A stretch of 64,000 nucleotides of DNA, from NCBI GenBank assembly GCA_965214115.1, contig CBDCAU010000001.1:307541-371540 (forward strand), written 5' to 3'. The stretch's first letter is position 1; the number at the start of each line of letters is the position of its first letter. This stretch comes from Owenweeksia sp965214115. GTDB taxonomy: Bacteria > Bacteroidota > Bacteroidia > Flavobacteriales > Schleiferiaceae. Of the stretch, positions 36,230-45,313 are shown piece by piece. The position numbers and the translations under genes were made by a program. A model generated the notes under the pieces. It made no database searches, was not told where the DNA came from, and was given only the letters and a program-made list of their open reading frames with translations.

Positions 36230-36757
36230 TCACTCCTCCTCCTCCGGCACAAACAACTTCTTCAATTCCGTGGCCTCGTCCGGTTTCATTTTCCCAGCCA
36301 AAATCAGCGAAAGCTGCTTGCGCCGCAGCGCGCCATCGTAACGGATTTTTTCCAGCTTCGTCTCCGCTTCCACTGGTGGGATTTGAATCGGGCTGCCCAG
36401 CTGGTCCACCGCCACAAAAGTGTAAATGGCCTCGTTGGCGCGCGTCCGTTTGCCGCTCACGTTCTGCTCTTCCATAAACACGTCCACGAACACCTCGATG
36501 CTACTGTTGAACGCGCGCGAAACGGTGGCTTCCAAGGTCAAAATACTGCCCTGCGGCACGGCTTGGCTAAAGGAAACATTGTTCACGGAGGCCGTCACCA
36601 CGATGCGGCGGCAATGGCGGTGAGCGGCGATGGCGGCCGCGCGATCCATCCAGCTAAGTAGCTGGCCGCCAAAGAGGTTGTGGAGATTGTTGGTGTCGTT
36701 CGGGAGAACGAGTTCCGTGACGATGGTGCGCGATTCGCTCGGCGTTTTGGCCTTCAT
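36230..36757 (-). CDS. Acyl-CoA thioesterase (hotdog fold)
   Basis: A 175-residue hotdog-fold thioesterase of the YciA/BACH type, which hydrolyses acyl-CoA in the cytoplasm. VLPNDTNNLHNLFGGQLLSWMDRAAAIAAHRHC contains the catalytic Asp and the helix of the fold; VVTASVNNVSFSQAVPQGSIL and VEVFVDVFMEEQNVSGKRTRANEAIYTFVAVD complete the domain. The C-terminus is an acidic tail ending FVPEEEE. Confidence 0.92.
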   Translation of the reverse strand: MKAKTPSESRTIVTELVLPNDTNNLHNLFGGQLLSWMDRAAAIAAHRHCRRIVVTASVNNVSFSQAVPQGSILTLEATVSRAFNSSIEVFVDVFMEEQNVSGKRTRANEAIYTFVAVDQLGSPIQIPPVEAETKLEKIRYDGALRRKQLSLILAGKMKPDEATELKKLFVPEEEE

Positions 36758-36801
36758 TCAGTATAAAAAATAGATGCAAAAAATCGAGTGGCGAAAATAG
36801 C

Positions 36802-37917
36802 CTAATTCGCAAAGACCCACGCACCGGAATTGACATTGGCGCGGATGGAATTCAAGTCTTGATTGGCCGCTTGGCGCGAAGAAAAATTTCCAATTGCCAC
36901 GCGGTTGAACCGCGCATTTCCCTCGGCCAGATATGCGTCAAAACCTTGCGAACGGAGTTGCAGAATGTAACTTTCCGCGTTCCCTTTTTCTTTGAAAGAA
37001 CCGACCACGATGTGGAAACCGGAGGAAGAAGTTGTCAGTTGTGGGTTATGGGTTGCTGGTACCTCAACAACAGTCTGGGCGGATTTTTCGAGTCCCTTAT
37101 TTTTTGTTCCAAGGTCGGTTTTCGGTGTTTCGGGTTTACCTGATGGAGGCAGATTTCGTGTTTCCCTTTTATTGTTAGAAATCTCCAAATCATCCGAATT
37201 TCCCGCCGGCAGTTTCTCATCACTCATCAACGCATCACGCTTTCCATCCCCCGCAGGCTGTGGACTATCGACCGTCGTCTGTGGACTTTTCTTCCACCAA
37301 TCAAAACCCGCCTGATTTTCCCAGTCCGAATTTTCGTAAGCGTAGTATCCCGCGCCCACCACGCCCGCAAAAGCCAGCGGAATCAAAACCGCCGCCCAAG
37401 CAAACTTGCGGCGTTTTTCGCGCGGTTCATTTTTAGATATCGGGACGTGCTTTTCTATCGCCTTATGGATGGTCTTGCGGATTTCCGCCTCGCGCTGCAA
37501 GGGCGGCATCCTGAAAATGGAAAGCCCATAAGAACTGGTCAAAAAATTGTTTTCCAAGGATGGGCTGAATTGCAGATTGCCATTATCATCCTTAAAGAGC
37601 CGGCCTACTCCCGTCAAATTGATTTTTTCGCCACCATCAATTTGCGAAAGCCATTCATTCAATTGATCCTGAATGAATTGCATCGCTTTTTTATAGGAAA
37701 TATTTTGGGAACGGCTCACAGAATTGGCCAGCAACCCATCGTTTTCTTTGATGCTTGCGTTAAAATGCACCCGCCGCGAGGGAGGCCGCAGCATCCCCGT
37801 GGCGGTGTTCGCTTCCGCGGAATGGTAGCGCGTCAAAAACGCGCCGAGGCCAGGCAGCACCACGCACTCGTGCCTAAAAAGAAGCTGGGAAAGATGTTCT
37901 GGAAGTTGCAGATTCAT
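36802..37917 (-). CDS. HU-CCDC81 and SPOR domain protein
   Basis: A 371-residue protein with an N-terminal pair of HU-like CCDC81-type domains (about 1-130: LSQLLFRHECVVLPGLGAFLTRY, NDGLLANSVSRSQNISYKKAM, LTGVGRLFKDDNG), one membrane helix (about 178-198: WAAVLIPLAFAGVVGAGYYAY), a low-complexity linker and a C-terminal SPOR domain (about 300-371: FHIVVGSFKEKGNAESYILQLRSQGF, YRVAIGNFSSRQAA-like). SPOR binds denuded septal peptidoglycan, so a cell-division role is likely; the HU-like part faces the cytoplasm. A TACCTTTG box lies only 7 bases before the ATG, suggesting a leaderless transcript. Confidence 0.88.
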   Translation of the reverse strand: MNLQLPEHLSQLLFRHECVVLPGLGAFLTRYHSAEANTATGMLRPPSRRVHFNASIKENDGLLANSVSRSQNISYKKAMQFIQDQLNEWLSQIDGGEKINLTGVGRLFKDDNGNLQFSPSLENNFLTSSYGLSIFRMPPLQREAEIRKTIHKAIEKHVPISKNEPREKRRKFAWAAVLIPLAFAGVVGAGYYAYENSDWENQAGFDWWKKSPQTTVDSPQPAGDGKRDALMSDEKLPAGNSDDLEISNNKRETRNLPPSGKPETPKTDLGTKNKGLEKSAQTVVEVPATHNPQLTTSSSGFHIVVGSFKEKGNAESYILQLRSQGFDAYLAEGNARFNRVAIGNFSSRQAANQDLNSIRANVNSGAWVFAN

Positions 37918-37923
37918 TGGCCG

Positions 37924-37931
37924 CAAAGGTA
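37924..37931 (-). promoter_or_regulatory. -7 promoter box directly before the SPOR gene
   Basis: TACCTTTG on the minus strand ends 6 bases from the ATG at 37917, so transcription would begin at or next to the start codon. Confidence 0.5.
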
Positions 37932-38077
37932 AAAATTCGTATAAATTTTGCGCCCTCAAATGGGTTAAGTTCTTTTGTGAAATCGCACCAACTTATCTCT
38001 CCTCTATTCAGGCGGTTGGGTCCTTTAAATGTGCTAAAATCCGCGCCAGCCTCAAACCTTGCACAGGAAAAATTCAT

Positions 38078-39439
38078 CTATTTCCGCGCCAGCCACGGCA
38101 TCGGATCTTCCACGCTCATTTCTTTCCAAAGTTCGAAATGCAGTACTGTTTTGTTCTCCGTCTCATTGGTGCGGATGAGGCCAATCTCCTGTTTGCCAGT
38201 CACTTCCTCCCCTTTTTTCACAAATAATTCAACGAGGTTTTTATAAATGGTAAAATAATTTCCGTGTTGGACGAACACCACAAACCCCTCGCCCGGTACG
38301 CGGATGATTTCGGTCACCGTTCCGTCAAACGCCGTGCGCGCCCTGCTCCCTTGTTCCGTGGCGATGTCTATCCCGTTATTGTTGATAATCACGCTTTTAG
38401 CAATCGGATGCCGCTGTGGGCCAAATCCCGAAATCACGATGCCGCGCTCCACCGGCCAAGGCAGCCGGCTTTTGTTCGCGGCAAAATTGGCCGCCAATTG
38501 CGTGGCTTCGGGGGTCATCGCAAAAGCCGTTTTCGCCGTCGGTTCTTCCACGGGTTTGTTTGCCGCTTTCAGTTCGGTGCGCTTCTCCGATATTAATTTT
38601 TCTAATGCACGGTTATTGGTGCGGTTGGTAAAATCCTTGCCCGCGATCAACCCCACTTTCTTCGCGTCCGTTTCCAAGTTTAGCCGGACTGCGCGTTCTT
38701 TTGCCCGCCGGATTTCCGCAGCGATAATCCGCTGAATTTCATTGTCCAAGCGCGCCGCCGCTGCCTGTTTTTCCTTTAGGGATTTTGTGATTTCGCTTTC
38801 CTTGTCTTTCAGGTTGGCAATGGATTTTTCCTGCTCCCGCTTTTCGCTCGCCAGTTTGTCCCGCTCGGCATTTCGCTGCGCCAACAGCGCTTCTTTTCGC
38901 ACTTTTTGGACGCGCAGTTCGTCCAGCTTCGCGGTTTTTTCCGCCTCCTTTTTTTGGATTTCCGCCACTTGCCGCTTTCGGAAATCCGCGATTTGTTTCA
39001 AATATTCAATCCGTTTCAGCGCTTGGTTGAAACTCTCCGATGAAAAAATGAACATCAATCGGCTGTGCTGGCTCTGGCTTTTCCGCGCTTGGCGAATCAT
39101 TTCGCCGTAGTCGGCGCGCAGTTTGGTCACTTCACTTTCCAGCGTATCAATTTCGTTTTGAAGGTTTTGGGATTCTTTTTCAAGTATTTCCGTTTCGCGA
39201 GATAGCGTCCGAATGAGGCTTTCCCGCAAGCGCAGTTTCTGCTCCACCGTTTCAATCCCGCTCAGCGAAGTCTCACGGTCGGCGCGCGTTTCTTTCAAGA
39301 TTTTATTGGCCAATTCTATCTCGTCCTGCAACTGAATTTTTTGCTTTTCCAGTTTTGTTTTTCGGTCGTTTTGTGCATCGAGAAATAAGGGAATGCACAA
39401 CAAGAAAATACTGAGTATTTTAAAGGCGTATTTTCGCAT
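38078..39439 (-). CDS. EnvC-like murein hydrolase activator with degenerate M23 domain
   Basis: A 453-residue periplasmic protein: signal peptide MRKYAFKILSIFLLCIPLFLDAQ, a long coiled coil (about 25-270, rich in K/E heptads such as KDKESEITKSLKEKQAAAARLDNEIQ), and a C-terminal LytM fold (about 320-453). In active M23 peptidases zinc is held by H-x3-D and H-x-H; here the positions read NNNGIDIAT and VLHFELW, so the first His is lost and the domain is likely non-catalytic, like EnvC, which activates amidases at the septum. It overlaps DUF4292 by 20 bases. Confidence 0.9.
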   Translation of the reverse strand: MRKYAFKILSIFLLCIPLFLDAQNDRKTKLEKQKIQLQDEIELANKILKETRADRETSLSGIETVEQKLRLRESLIRTLSRETEILEKESQNLQNEIDTLESEVTKLRADYGEMIRQARKSQSQHSRLMFIFSSESFNQALKRIEYLKQIADFRKRQVAEIQKKEAEKTAKLDELRVQKVRKEALLAQRNAERDKLASEKREQEKSIANLKDKESEITKSLKEKQAAAARLDNEIQRIIAAEIRRAKERAVRLNLETDAKKVGLIAGKDFTNRTNNRALEKLISEKRTELKAANKPVEEPTAKTAFAMTPEATQLAANFAANKSRLPWPVERGIVISGFGPQRHPIAKSVIINNNGIDIATEQGSRARTAFDGTVTEIIRVPGEGFVVFVQHGNYFTIYKNLVELFVKKGEEVTGKQEIGLIRTNETENKTVLHFELWKEMSVEDPMPWLARK

Positions 39440-40214
39440 ATCCGGACGGAATATTGAAAGGAAAATTCAATCGCGAATCGTTTCTTTCAAACGATTTTAC
39501 ATCCAAACTCAAAGTGGTTTCCTCTTCTTTTTCAGAATAAAAAACACTCATTTCATCGGGATAAATCAGGTCATTTTCTTGTTGGAAATTTTTATTGGAA
39601 ATAACATAATTTCGATTGGTGGCATTTTTGCGTAGATTTTGTTGCTCGGGTTTATAAAATTCAGGCTTCAATCGAACTTGCCTAAATTCTTCCTTTCCAA
39701 AATTACCCTGTCGCTTCGGGTCAAAATCGGAAAGCAAATAATTACCCTGTTCGTAAAAAATTTCAAACTCTTTGGACAAATCGAACAGAACATTCGCCGC
39801 AAAAATCTTCTGCAGATCTTTAAAACCAAAACCGATGTCAAATTTTGATTGCAAATCCGCCAGTTTTCCAGTATAAAATTGTTTGTCCGGCAAGTGTTGC
39901 ACAAACGCAACGCTATCTTCAAAAACCACCGCCCGTGCCACTTTCAATCCCAAAATCGGGTCGGCAATGTCCAGCCATATCAGGCTGTCTCTCAGCATTC
40001 TAATTTCCAATCGGAAGTTCTGCGAGTTGCTGGCGTCTTTAAAATTGGCGGTGGTTTTTACCCGCAGATTTTCAAAGTCATTTTCTGAATTTTGAATATT
40101 CTCTAAGAGCGTTTTCAGCTTTATCACCGGCGGCGAGCCAACGGGCAATTCCTTCTTGGATTTGCACCCAAAAATGATAAAGAAAACCAATCCTATTTTT
40201 AAAAGATTATTCAA
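39420..40214 (-). CDS. DUF4292 lipoprotein
   Basis: About 264 residues with a lipoprotein signal LLKIGLVFFIIFGC (lipobox IFGC), then LRVKTTANFKDASNSQNFRLEIRMLRDSLIWLDIADPILGLKVARAVVFEDSV, the characteristic start of the DUF4292 family, which has a LolA/LppX-like beta sheet. That resemblance suggests lipid or lipoprotein handling, but it is unproven. I start at TTG 40214, which overlaps the TPR gene stop by 8 bases and puts the signal peptide at residue 1; the upstream frame is antisense-free but inside the TPR gene. Confidence 0.82.
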   Translation of the reverse strand: MNNLLKIGLVFFIIFGCKSKKELPVGSPPVIKLKTLLENIQNSENDFENLRVKTTANFKDASNSQNFRLEIRMLRDSLIWLDIADPILGLKVARAVVFEDSVAFVQHLPDKQFYTGKLADLQSKFDIGFGFKDLQKIFAANVLFDLSKEFEIFYEQGNYLLSDFDPKRQGNFGKEEFRQVRLKPEFYKPEQQNLRKNATNRNYVISNKNFQQENDLIYPDEMSVFYSEKEEETTLSLDVKSFERNDSRLNFPFNIPSGYAKIRL

Positions 40215-41958
40215 CGATTTTTCCGCTTTGGATTTTCTGTTCGATAAATTCCGAAGTACCACCCAGTTCTTGCGCTTTTTTCCATTGGGAAATGGCTTCA
40301 TCTATTTTGCCTAATTTATATAAAATATCGCCATAATGTTCGCGCACTTCCCCGTTATTTCCTTCGGGAAAAGAAACCACCTTTTCCATCTTTTCTAAAG
40401 CCTTTTGGTAGTCGCCTTTTTTATATAAAACCCACGCCCAAGTATCTAAAAAAGTAGCATTATTTGCCGAAAGGCGATTGCTTTTTTCGGTCATTTCCAA
40501 AGCTTTATCTAAATTATCGCCGCGTACTGATAAATAATATGCATAATTATTTAGGGCTGTGGAATTGTTTGGGTTCAAGCTCAAAATCTTATCAAAATAA
40601 TCATCGCTTTTTCGGCTTTTCCCCAAACGATTGTGGGCATCGGCCAACTGCACATAAAATTGTTCCTTCAATTGGGGGTTCCCAATCACATAATTCAAAC
40701 CGTCTTCCAAATAATAAGTGGCCTCCTCCGCATTGCCGTTTTGCAAAAAAGCCGCGCCGGTGAAATAATAAGGTAGCGACTGGTTCGGGAAAAGCTCAAT
40801 CGCCTGCGGGCCGTGGATTTGCAGGCTGTCGTATTCCTCGGTTTGGATTTCGATGAGCAAAATTTGTTGCCACAAATCGAAGCGGCCGCCGCCCTCCATT
40901 TTCACCGCTTTTTTATAGGCGGAAAGTGCTTCCTGATTTCGTCCGTCACGGCTCAAAAAATCGCCGTAAATCGCATACGCTTTGGGGTTTTCAGGGTTTT
41001 GTTCGGTCAGTGTTTCCAGCATTTCGTAAGCCTCTTTTTTCAGCGCCGTATCGCGAGAAGACGGCTCAAAAAGCGAGAGCAAAACGGGGATTTTACTGTC
41101 CAGCGGAAGGTCGGGGTTGGCCATCGCTTTTTTCAGGTGAAAAAGGCTTTTTTCGTAATCGCCCTTGGCGCGGTGGTATTGCGCCAAATCCAAATGGGGG
41201 CGCGGGTCTTCGGGCGCAATTTCCAACATTTTTTGATAGACCTTCAGCGCCTCTTCTTCCCGCCCGTTCACGGAAAACAACTGCCCCAAGGTGCCGTAAT
41301 AATCCATATTTTTTGGGAAGGCATCAATCAGTTTTCTGATTTCCGAGACCGCCCCGTCCAAGTCGCCTTGCTGCAAATAAATATCTTTTTTTTGGTCAGA
41401 AATCATTTCGTTCACGCCCAACATTTCTTCCAAACCGTCCAGTACGGAAATGGAAGAATCATACTTTTCTTCATTCAAATAAGTCATCGCCAATTCATAC
41501 CGGAAATCGGGATTCTCAGGTTCTAAATTTATCAGTTTTCGAAAGGTTTTTATCTCATCGTCCGTTCTCCTAAAATTGCGATAAATACCCGCGAGAAGCA
41601 ATTGGAACCATTTGTTTTTGGGTTCTAATTCTGCCGCTTTTTTGCCGTGAAAAACGGCATCTTCTTGTTCATTTTGATTGGCATAAATTTGTGCCAATTC
41701 ATAATTCACCGTGGCATTTTTGGGATCCGCCTTATATAAATCTTCATAGAGTTTTTGCGCCTTTTCCGAATCGCCGATGTTCATCTGTTTTTCAGCCTCG
41801 AAAAACATCTCGTTGAAGCGGCGACGCTCCTTTTCGGAAAGGGCATTGTCATCTTTCTGCGAAAGCAAAAAGAGCGGAAAAAGAAAGAGAAAAATCAGCG
41901 CGGCGCTACCGCAGTTCCGAGTAATCGCCGATGCTGACCGTTTTGAAATTGCCGTCAT
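40207..41958 (-). CDS. TPR-repeat protein
   Basis: About 583 residues: a basic leader and signal-anchor (SAALIFLFLFPLFLLSQ), then at least ten tetratricopeptide repeats, for example AQKLYEDLYKADPKNATVNYELAQIYANQ, EEALKVYQKMLEIAPEDPRPHLDLAQYHR, QEALSAYKKAV and KALEMTEKSNRLSANNATFLDTWAW. Exported scaffold in an operon with DUF4292 and the EnvC-like protein; partners are not identifiable. The ATG at 41958 gives a full signal peptide and overlaps the nucleotidyltransferase gene by 53 bases; a later start near 41900 cannot be excluded. Confidence 0.85.
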   Translation of the reverse strand: MTAISKRSASAITRNCGSAALIFLFLFPLFLLSQKDDNALSEKERRRFNEMFFEAEKQMNIGDSEKAQKLYEDLYKADPKNATVNYELAQIYANQNEQEDAVFHGKKAAELEPKNKWFQLLLAGIYRNFRRTDDEIKTFRKLINLEPENPDFRYELAMTYLNEEKYDSSISVLDGLEEMLGVNEMISDQKKDIYLQQGDLDGAVSEIRKLIDAFPKNMDYYGTLGQLFSVNGREEEALKVYQKMLEIAPEDPRPHLDLAQYHRAKGDYEKSLFHLKKAMANPDLPLDSKIPVLLSLFEPSSRDTALKKEAYEMLETLTEQNPENPKAYAIYGDFLSRDGRNQEALSAYKKAVKMEGGGRFDLWQQILLIEIQTEEYDSLQIHGPQAIELFPNQSLPYYFTGAAFLQNGNAEEATYYLEDGLNYVIGNPQLKEQFYVQLADAHNRLGKSRKSDDYFDKILSLNPNNSTALNNYAYYLSVRGDNLDKALEMTEKSNRLSANNATFLDTWAWVLYKKGDYQKALEKMEKVVSFPEGNNGEVREHYGDILYKLGKIDEAISQWKKAQELGGTSEFIEQKIQSGKIVE

Positions 41959-42910
41959 AAAATGCTTTGTTGCCAATCATCGAGTTGGTGAGCTTTGCGT
42001 TTTGCAATTCGCTGTCTTCCTGAATGATAGCGTTGTCAATTTCGCTGTTTTCGATAATGGAATTTTGGCCCACGCTCACTTTGGGCCCCACTTTGCTGTT
42101 GCGGATTTTCGCGCCCGCCGCGATGAAACAAGGCTCGATAATTTCCGAGTTTTCAATCTCCGCCTCGGAGCTCACCAAATCCTTTTCATCCTTAATAAAC
42201 TCCAAAATCTTGCCGTTCGTCTCCACGGTCACGTCTTTGTTGCCGCAGTCCATCCATTCGTCCACCGTGCCGCTGGTGAATTTGGCGCCTTTATCCTTCA
42301 TATTCCGCAGCGCATCGGTGATTTGAAATTCGCCTTTATCACGAATATTATTATCAATCAAATAGTTCAGTTCTTTTTTCAGAAAATCACCCTCCTTAAA
42401 ATAATAAATGCCAATGATAGCTTCGTCTGATACAAATTCTTGTGGCTTTTCTACAAAATTTGTGATAAAACCTTGGTCATTTTTTTGTACCACTCCGAAG
42501 GGTTTCGGATCGTCCACTTTTTTGGTCCAAATTACGCCATCGCAATTCGTGTCCAATTGAAAATCCGCGCGGAAAAGGGTGTCGGCAAAAGCGACCACCA
42601 AATTACCCGAAAGGGACGGCTCGGCGCAGAGGATGGCGTGGGCCGTGCCTTCCGGCGAATCCTGCGTGTAAACGCTGCCCTTCGCGCCCAGGTTTTCGGC
42701 GATTTTTTTGAGTTGGTCGGGTACTTCCTTCCCAAAATCCCCGATAATGAAAGCGATTTCGTCCACTTTTTGGTCGGCGATTTTCACGATGTCTTCCACC
42801 AATCGCTGCACGATCGGCTTGCCCGCAATCGGGATGAGCGGCTTGGGAACGGTGAGGGTGTGAGGACGAAGGCGGCTGCCGCGGCCCGCCATCGGAACGA
42901 TGATTTTCAT
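41906..42910 (-). CDS. Sugar-phosphate nucleotidyltransferase with left-handed beta-helix tail
   Basis: A 334-residue NDP-sugar pyrophosphorylase: MKIIVPMAGRGSRLRPHTLTVPKPLIPIAGKPIVQ is the nucleotide-binding loop with the essential Arg and Lys, followed by FAFADTLFRADF-like metal site, VEKPQEFVSDEAIIGIYYF and TVDEWMDCGNKDV. From about 250 the sequence turns into hexapeptide repeats (SEIIEPCFIAAGAKIRNSKVGPKVSVGQNSIIENSEI), as in GlmU-like proteins. Product sugar not determinable. It heads an operon with the TPR, DUF4292 and EnvC-like genes. Confidence 0.9.
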   Translation of the reverse strand: MKIIVPMAGRGSRLRPHTLTVPKPLIPIAGKPIVQRLVEDIVKIADQKVDEIAFIIGDFGKEVPDQLKKIAENLGAKGSVYTQDSPEGTAHAILCAEPSLSGNLVVAFADTLFRADFQLDTNCDGVIWTKKVDDPKPFGVVQKNDQGFITNFVEKPQEFVSDEAIIGIYYFKEGDFLKKELNYLIDNNIRDKGEFQITDALRNMKDKGAKFTSGTVDEWMDCGNKDVTVETNGKILEFIKDEKDLVSSEAEIENSEIIEPCFIAAGAKIRNSKVGPKVSVGQNSIIENSEIDNAIIQEDSELQNAKLTNSMIGNKAFYDGNFKTVSIGDYSELR

Positions 42911-42937
42911 AGACGGAATTTTCGCTTAAAAAGGTTG

Positions 42938-42945
42938 CAAAAGTA
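42938..42945 (-). promoter_or_regulatory. -7 promoter box for the nucleotidyltransferase operon
   Basis: TACTTTTG on the minus strand matches TAnnTTTG, 27 bases before the ATG at 42910, in the gap after dut. Confidence 0.5.
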
Positions 42946-42977
42946 AGGGAGGGAGGTGGGGTGGGAAAGGTTTTGTG

Positions 42978-43046
42978 TCGCCCCGATAGGGCTTTTCTCA
43001 AAGAGGTATAACATATTGAAACGCCGCCCTTACAGGCGGCGCTACA
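42978..43046. repeat. Dispersed GCCCC / GCCGCC hairpin repeats
   Basis: TCGCCCCGATAGGGCTTTT (42978-42996) and a 25-base unit at 43022-43046 that is identical to 23968-23992 (hairpin GCCGCCCTTACAGGCGGC). They occupy the gap between dut and the nucleotidyltransferase gene. Confidence 0.75.
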
Positions 43047-43074
43047 AATATTTCGCACCTACGGCGCTGATGAC

Positions 43075-43515
43075 TCAGCTCCTCCCCGTGCTCCCAAAAC
43101 CGCCCGCGCCCCTTTCCGAATCTTCCAATTTTTCCGCTTCTTCCCATTGCACGGTTTCGTGGCGGGCCACCACCATTTGGGCGATGCGGTCGCCTATTTT
43201 AATCTCAAAATCTTCGTTGGACAAATTGGCTAAGATGACGCCGATTTCGCCTCGGTAGTCGCTGTCGATGGTGCCGGGAGAGTTCAGGCAGGTGATGCCG
43301 TTTTTCAGCGCCAGCCCGCTGCGGGGGCGGATTTGCGCCTCGCTGCCCAGTGGCAGTTGGATGAACAATCCGGTTTTTACGGCGCGCCGTTCCATTGGTT
43401 TCAACACGCAGTTTTCATTGGCGCGGATGTCCATTCCCGCCGAGCCGATGGTTTTGTAGTCGGGCAAATCGTTACCGGATTGGTTGACGATTTTGACTTT
43501 GGTTTTTTTGAGCAT
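43075..43515 (-). CDS. dut: dUTP diphosphatase
   Basis: A 146-residue trimeric-type dUTPase that hydrolyses dUTP to dUMP. Motif 1 is SAGMDIRAN, motif 2 PRSGLALKNGI, motif 3 GTIDSDYRGEIGVIL, motif 4 GDRIAQMVV, and the P-loop-like motif 5 at the C-terminus is RGAGGFGSTGRS. All five motifs are present. It lies between lysS and the nucleotidyltransferase gene on the same strand. Confidence 0.96.
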   Translation of the reverse strand: MLKKTKVKIVNQSGNDLPDYKTIGSAGMDIRANENCVLKPMERRAVKTGLFIQLPLGSEAQIRPRSGLALKNGITCLNSPGTIDSDYRGEIGVILANLSNEDFEIKIGDRIAQMVVARHETVQWEEAEKLEDSERGAGGFGSTGRS

Positions 43516-43557
43516 TGCGAATTTTTAATTAAAGAATTTCCCCAGTTTTTTTGCAGT

Positions 43558-45282
43558 TCACGAAATCCAACCTTCCACCTCCGCCAGTTGCAGCGCGGGG
43601 ATATCCAGTTTCTTCTTCTTGCGAAAGCCGTTCAGCTTTTGATGAATTTGGGTTGGTTTTTCCTCTTTCATTTTGGAGGGCGTTTCATAAACCGCCAGCG
43701 CAATTTCGCTCCAATCTTTCGGTACGCCGATTTTCTCGAAATCCGTTTTCACGGGAATTTTTTTGACCTGCTCAGGCCGCATTTGTGGGAAAAACAACAC
43801 TTCCTGAATGGAACTTTGCCCCGTCAAAAGCATCGCGAAACGGTCGATGCCGATGCCCATCCCGCTGGTGGGCGGCATTCCATATTCGAGCGCGCGCAGA
43901 AAATCTTGGTCGATGAACATTGCCTCGTCGTCGCCTTTTTCGGAGAGTTTCAATTGATCTTCGAATCGGGCGCGCTGGTCGATGGGATCGTTCAACTCCG
44001 AATAGGCGTTGGCCATTTCTTTTCCATTTATAAAAAGCTCGAAGCGCTCCGTCAGCTCGGGATTGTCGCGGTGCTTTTTGCACAGCGGCGACATTTCCAC
44101 CGGATAATCCATAATGAAAGTGGGCTGGATCAAATGCGGCTCGCAGGTTTCCCCAAAAATTTCGTCGATGAGTTTTCCTTTTCCCATCGTTTCGTCCGTC
44201 TGAATTTTTAGCTTGGCGCAGATGTCGCGGATTTCTCTTTCCGATTTTCCCGAAAGGTCAAAACCCGTTTTTTCTTCGATCAAATCCAGCATTTTCACGC
44301 GGCGGAAATCTTTGGAAAAGTCAATCTCGTGTTCGCCCGCTTTTACTTTCAAATCGCCCAAAACCGCCTGCACCGTGTGGCGCATCATTTTTTCGGTAAA
44401 ATCCATCATCCAGAAATAATCCTTGTAGGCCACATAAATTTCCATCACCGTGAATTCCGGGTTGTGGGTGCGGTCCATCCCCTCGTTGCGGAAATCTTTG
44501 GCAAATTCGTACACGCCCTCGAAACCTCCCACGATGAGCCTTTTGAGATACAATTCATTGGCAATCCGCAGATACAGCGGGATGTCAAGCGCATTGTGGT
44601 GCGTCTTGAAAGGCCGCGCGGCCGCGCCGCCGGGGATGGGCTGGAGGATCGGTGTTTCCACTTCCAAATAATTTCTATCATTGAAAAACTGCCGCATCGC
44701 GCCCATCAGTTGCGAGCGCTTCAGAAACGTTTCCCGCACATTTTCATTCACGATCAAATCCACATAGCGCATCCGGTAGCGGCTTTCAGGGTCGGCAAAG
44801 GCGTGGTGCACTTTTCCTTGTTCGTCGGTCTTCACCACCGGCAGCGGGCGCAGTGCCTTGCTCAGCACGGTCAGTTCCCGCACTTCCAAAGTGGTTTCGC
44901 CCATTTGGGTTTTGAAGATTTTTCCCTTTACGCCAATGAAATCGCCGATGTCCAGCCATTTTTTGAATACGTCATTGTATAGAGATTTATCCTCGCCGGG
45001 GCATAAAACATCCCGGTTGAAATACAATTGGAGGCGCGCGGTGCTGTCTTTCAAAACGGCAAAGGATGCCTTTCCCATCACGCGCTGCGTCATCAGCCGG
45101 CCCGCCACGGACACGTTTTGCCATTCTTCCTTTTCGGGATTTTCATCGAAGTTTTGCAGGATTTCATCCGCAAAATGCGTGGTTTGGTATTCGGCGGCGG
45201 GGTAAGGTTCGATGCCGCGCTCGCGCAATTTTTTCAGGGATTCGCGGCGCTGGGCTTCTTGTTCCGAAAGGGGCTGGGACAT
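43558..45282 (-). CDS. lysS: Lysine-tRNA ligase (class II)
   Basis: A 574-residue class II lysyl-tRNA synthetase. An N-terminal OB anticodon-binding domain (about 55-160: VSVAGRLMTQRVMGKASFAVLKDSTARLQLYFNRD) precedes the catalytic core: motif 1 near FLKRSQLMGAMRQFFNDRNYLEVETPILQ, motif 2 YEFAKDFRNEGMDRTHNPEFTVMEIYVAY and motif 3 GMGIGIDRFAMLLTG. Extra about 70 C-terminal residues are usual in Bacteroidota. The ATG at 45282 follows a TACCTTTG box at 45301-45308, and 17 copies of a 7-base tandem repeat lie immediately upstream of that box. Confidence 0.97.
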   Translation of the reverse strand: MSQPLSEQEAQRRESLKKLRERGIEPYPAAEYQTTHFADEILQNFDENPEKEEWQNVSVAGRLMTQRVMGKASFAVLKDSTARLQLYFNRDVLCPGEDKSLYNDVFKKWLDIGDFIGVKGKIFKTQMGETTLEVRELTVLSKALRPLPVVKTDEQGKVHHAFADPESRYRMRYVDLIVNENVRETFLKRSQLMGAMRQFFNDRNYLEVETPILQPIPGGAAARPFKTHHNALDIPLYLRIANELYLKRLIVGGFEGVYEFAKDFRNEGMDRTHNPEFTVMEIYVAYKDYFWMMDFTEKMMRHTVQAVLGDLKVKAGEHEIDFSKDFRRVKMLDLIEEKTGFDLSGKSEREIRDICAKLKIQTDETMGKGKLIDEIFGETCEPHLIQPTFIMDYPVEMSPLCKKHRDNPELTERFELFINGKEMANAYSELNDPIDQRARFEDQLKLSEKGDDEAMFIDQDFLRALEYGMPPTSGMGIGIDRFAMLLTGQSSIQEVLFFPQMRPEQVKKIPVKTDFEKIGVPKDWSEIALAVYETPSKMKEEKPTQIHQKLNGFRKKKKLDIPALQLAEVEGWIS

Positions 45283-45300
45283 TTTCTTTGGATTTTGCCG

Positions 45301-45308
45301 CAAAGGTA
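45301..45308 (-). promoter_or_regulatory. -7 promoter box for lysS
   Basis: TACCTTTG on the minus strand, a perfect TAnnTTTG match, 18 bases before the lysS ATG. The -33 position falls inside the tandem repeat that starts 6 bases further upstream. Confidence 0.6.
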
Positions 45309-45313
45309 ATTTT

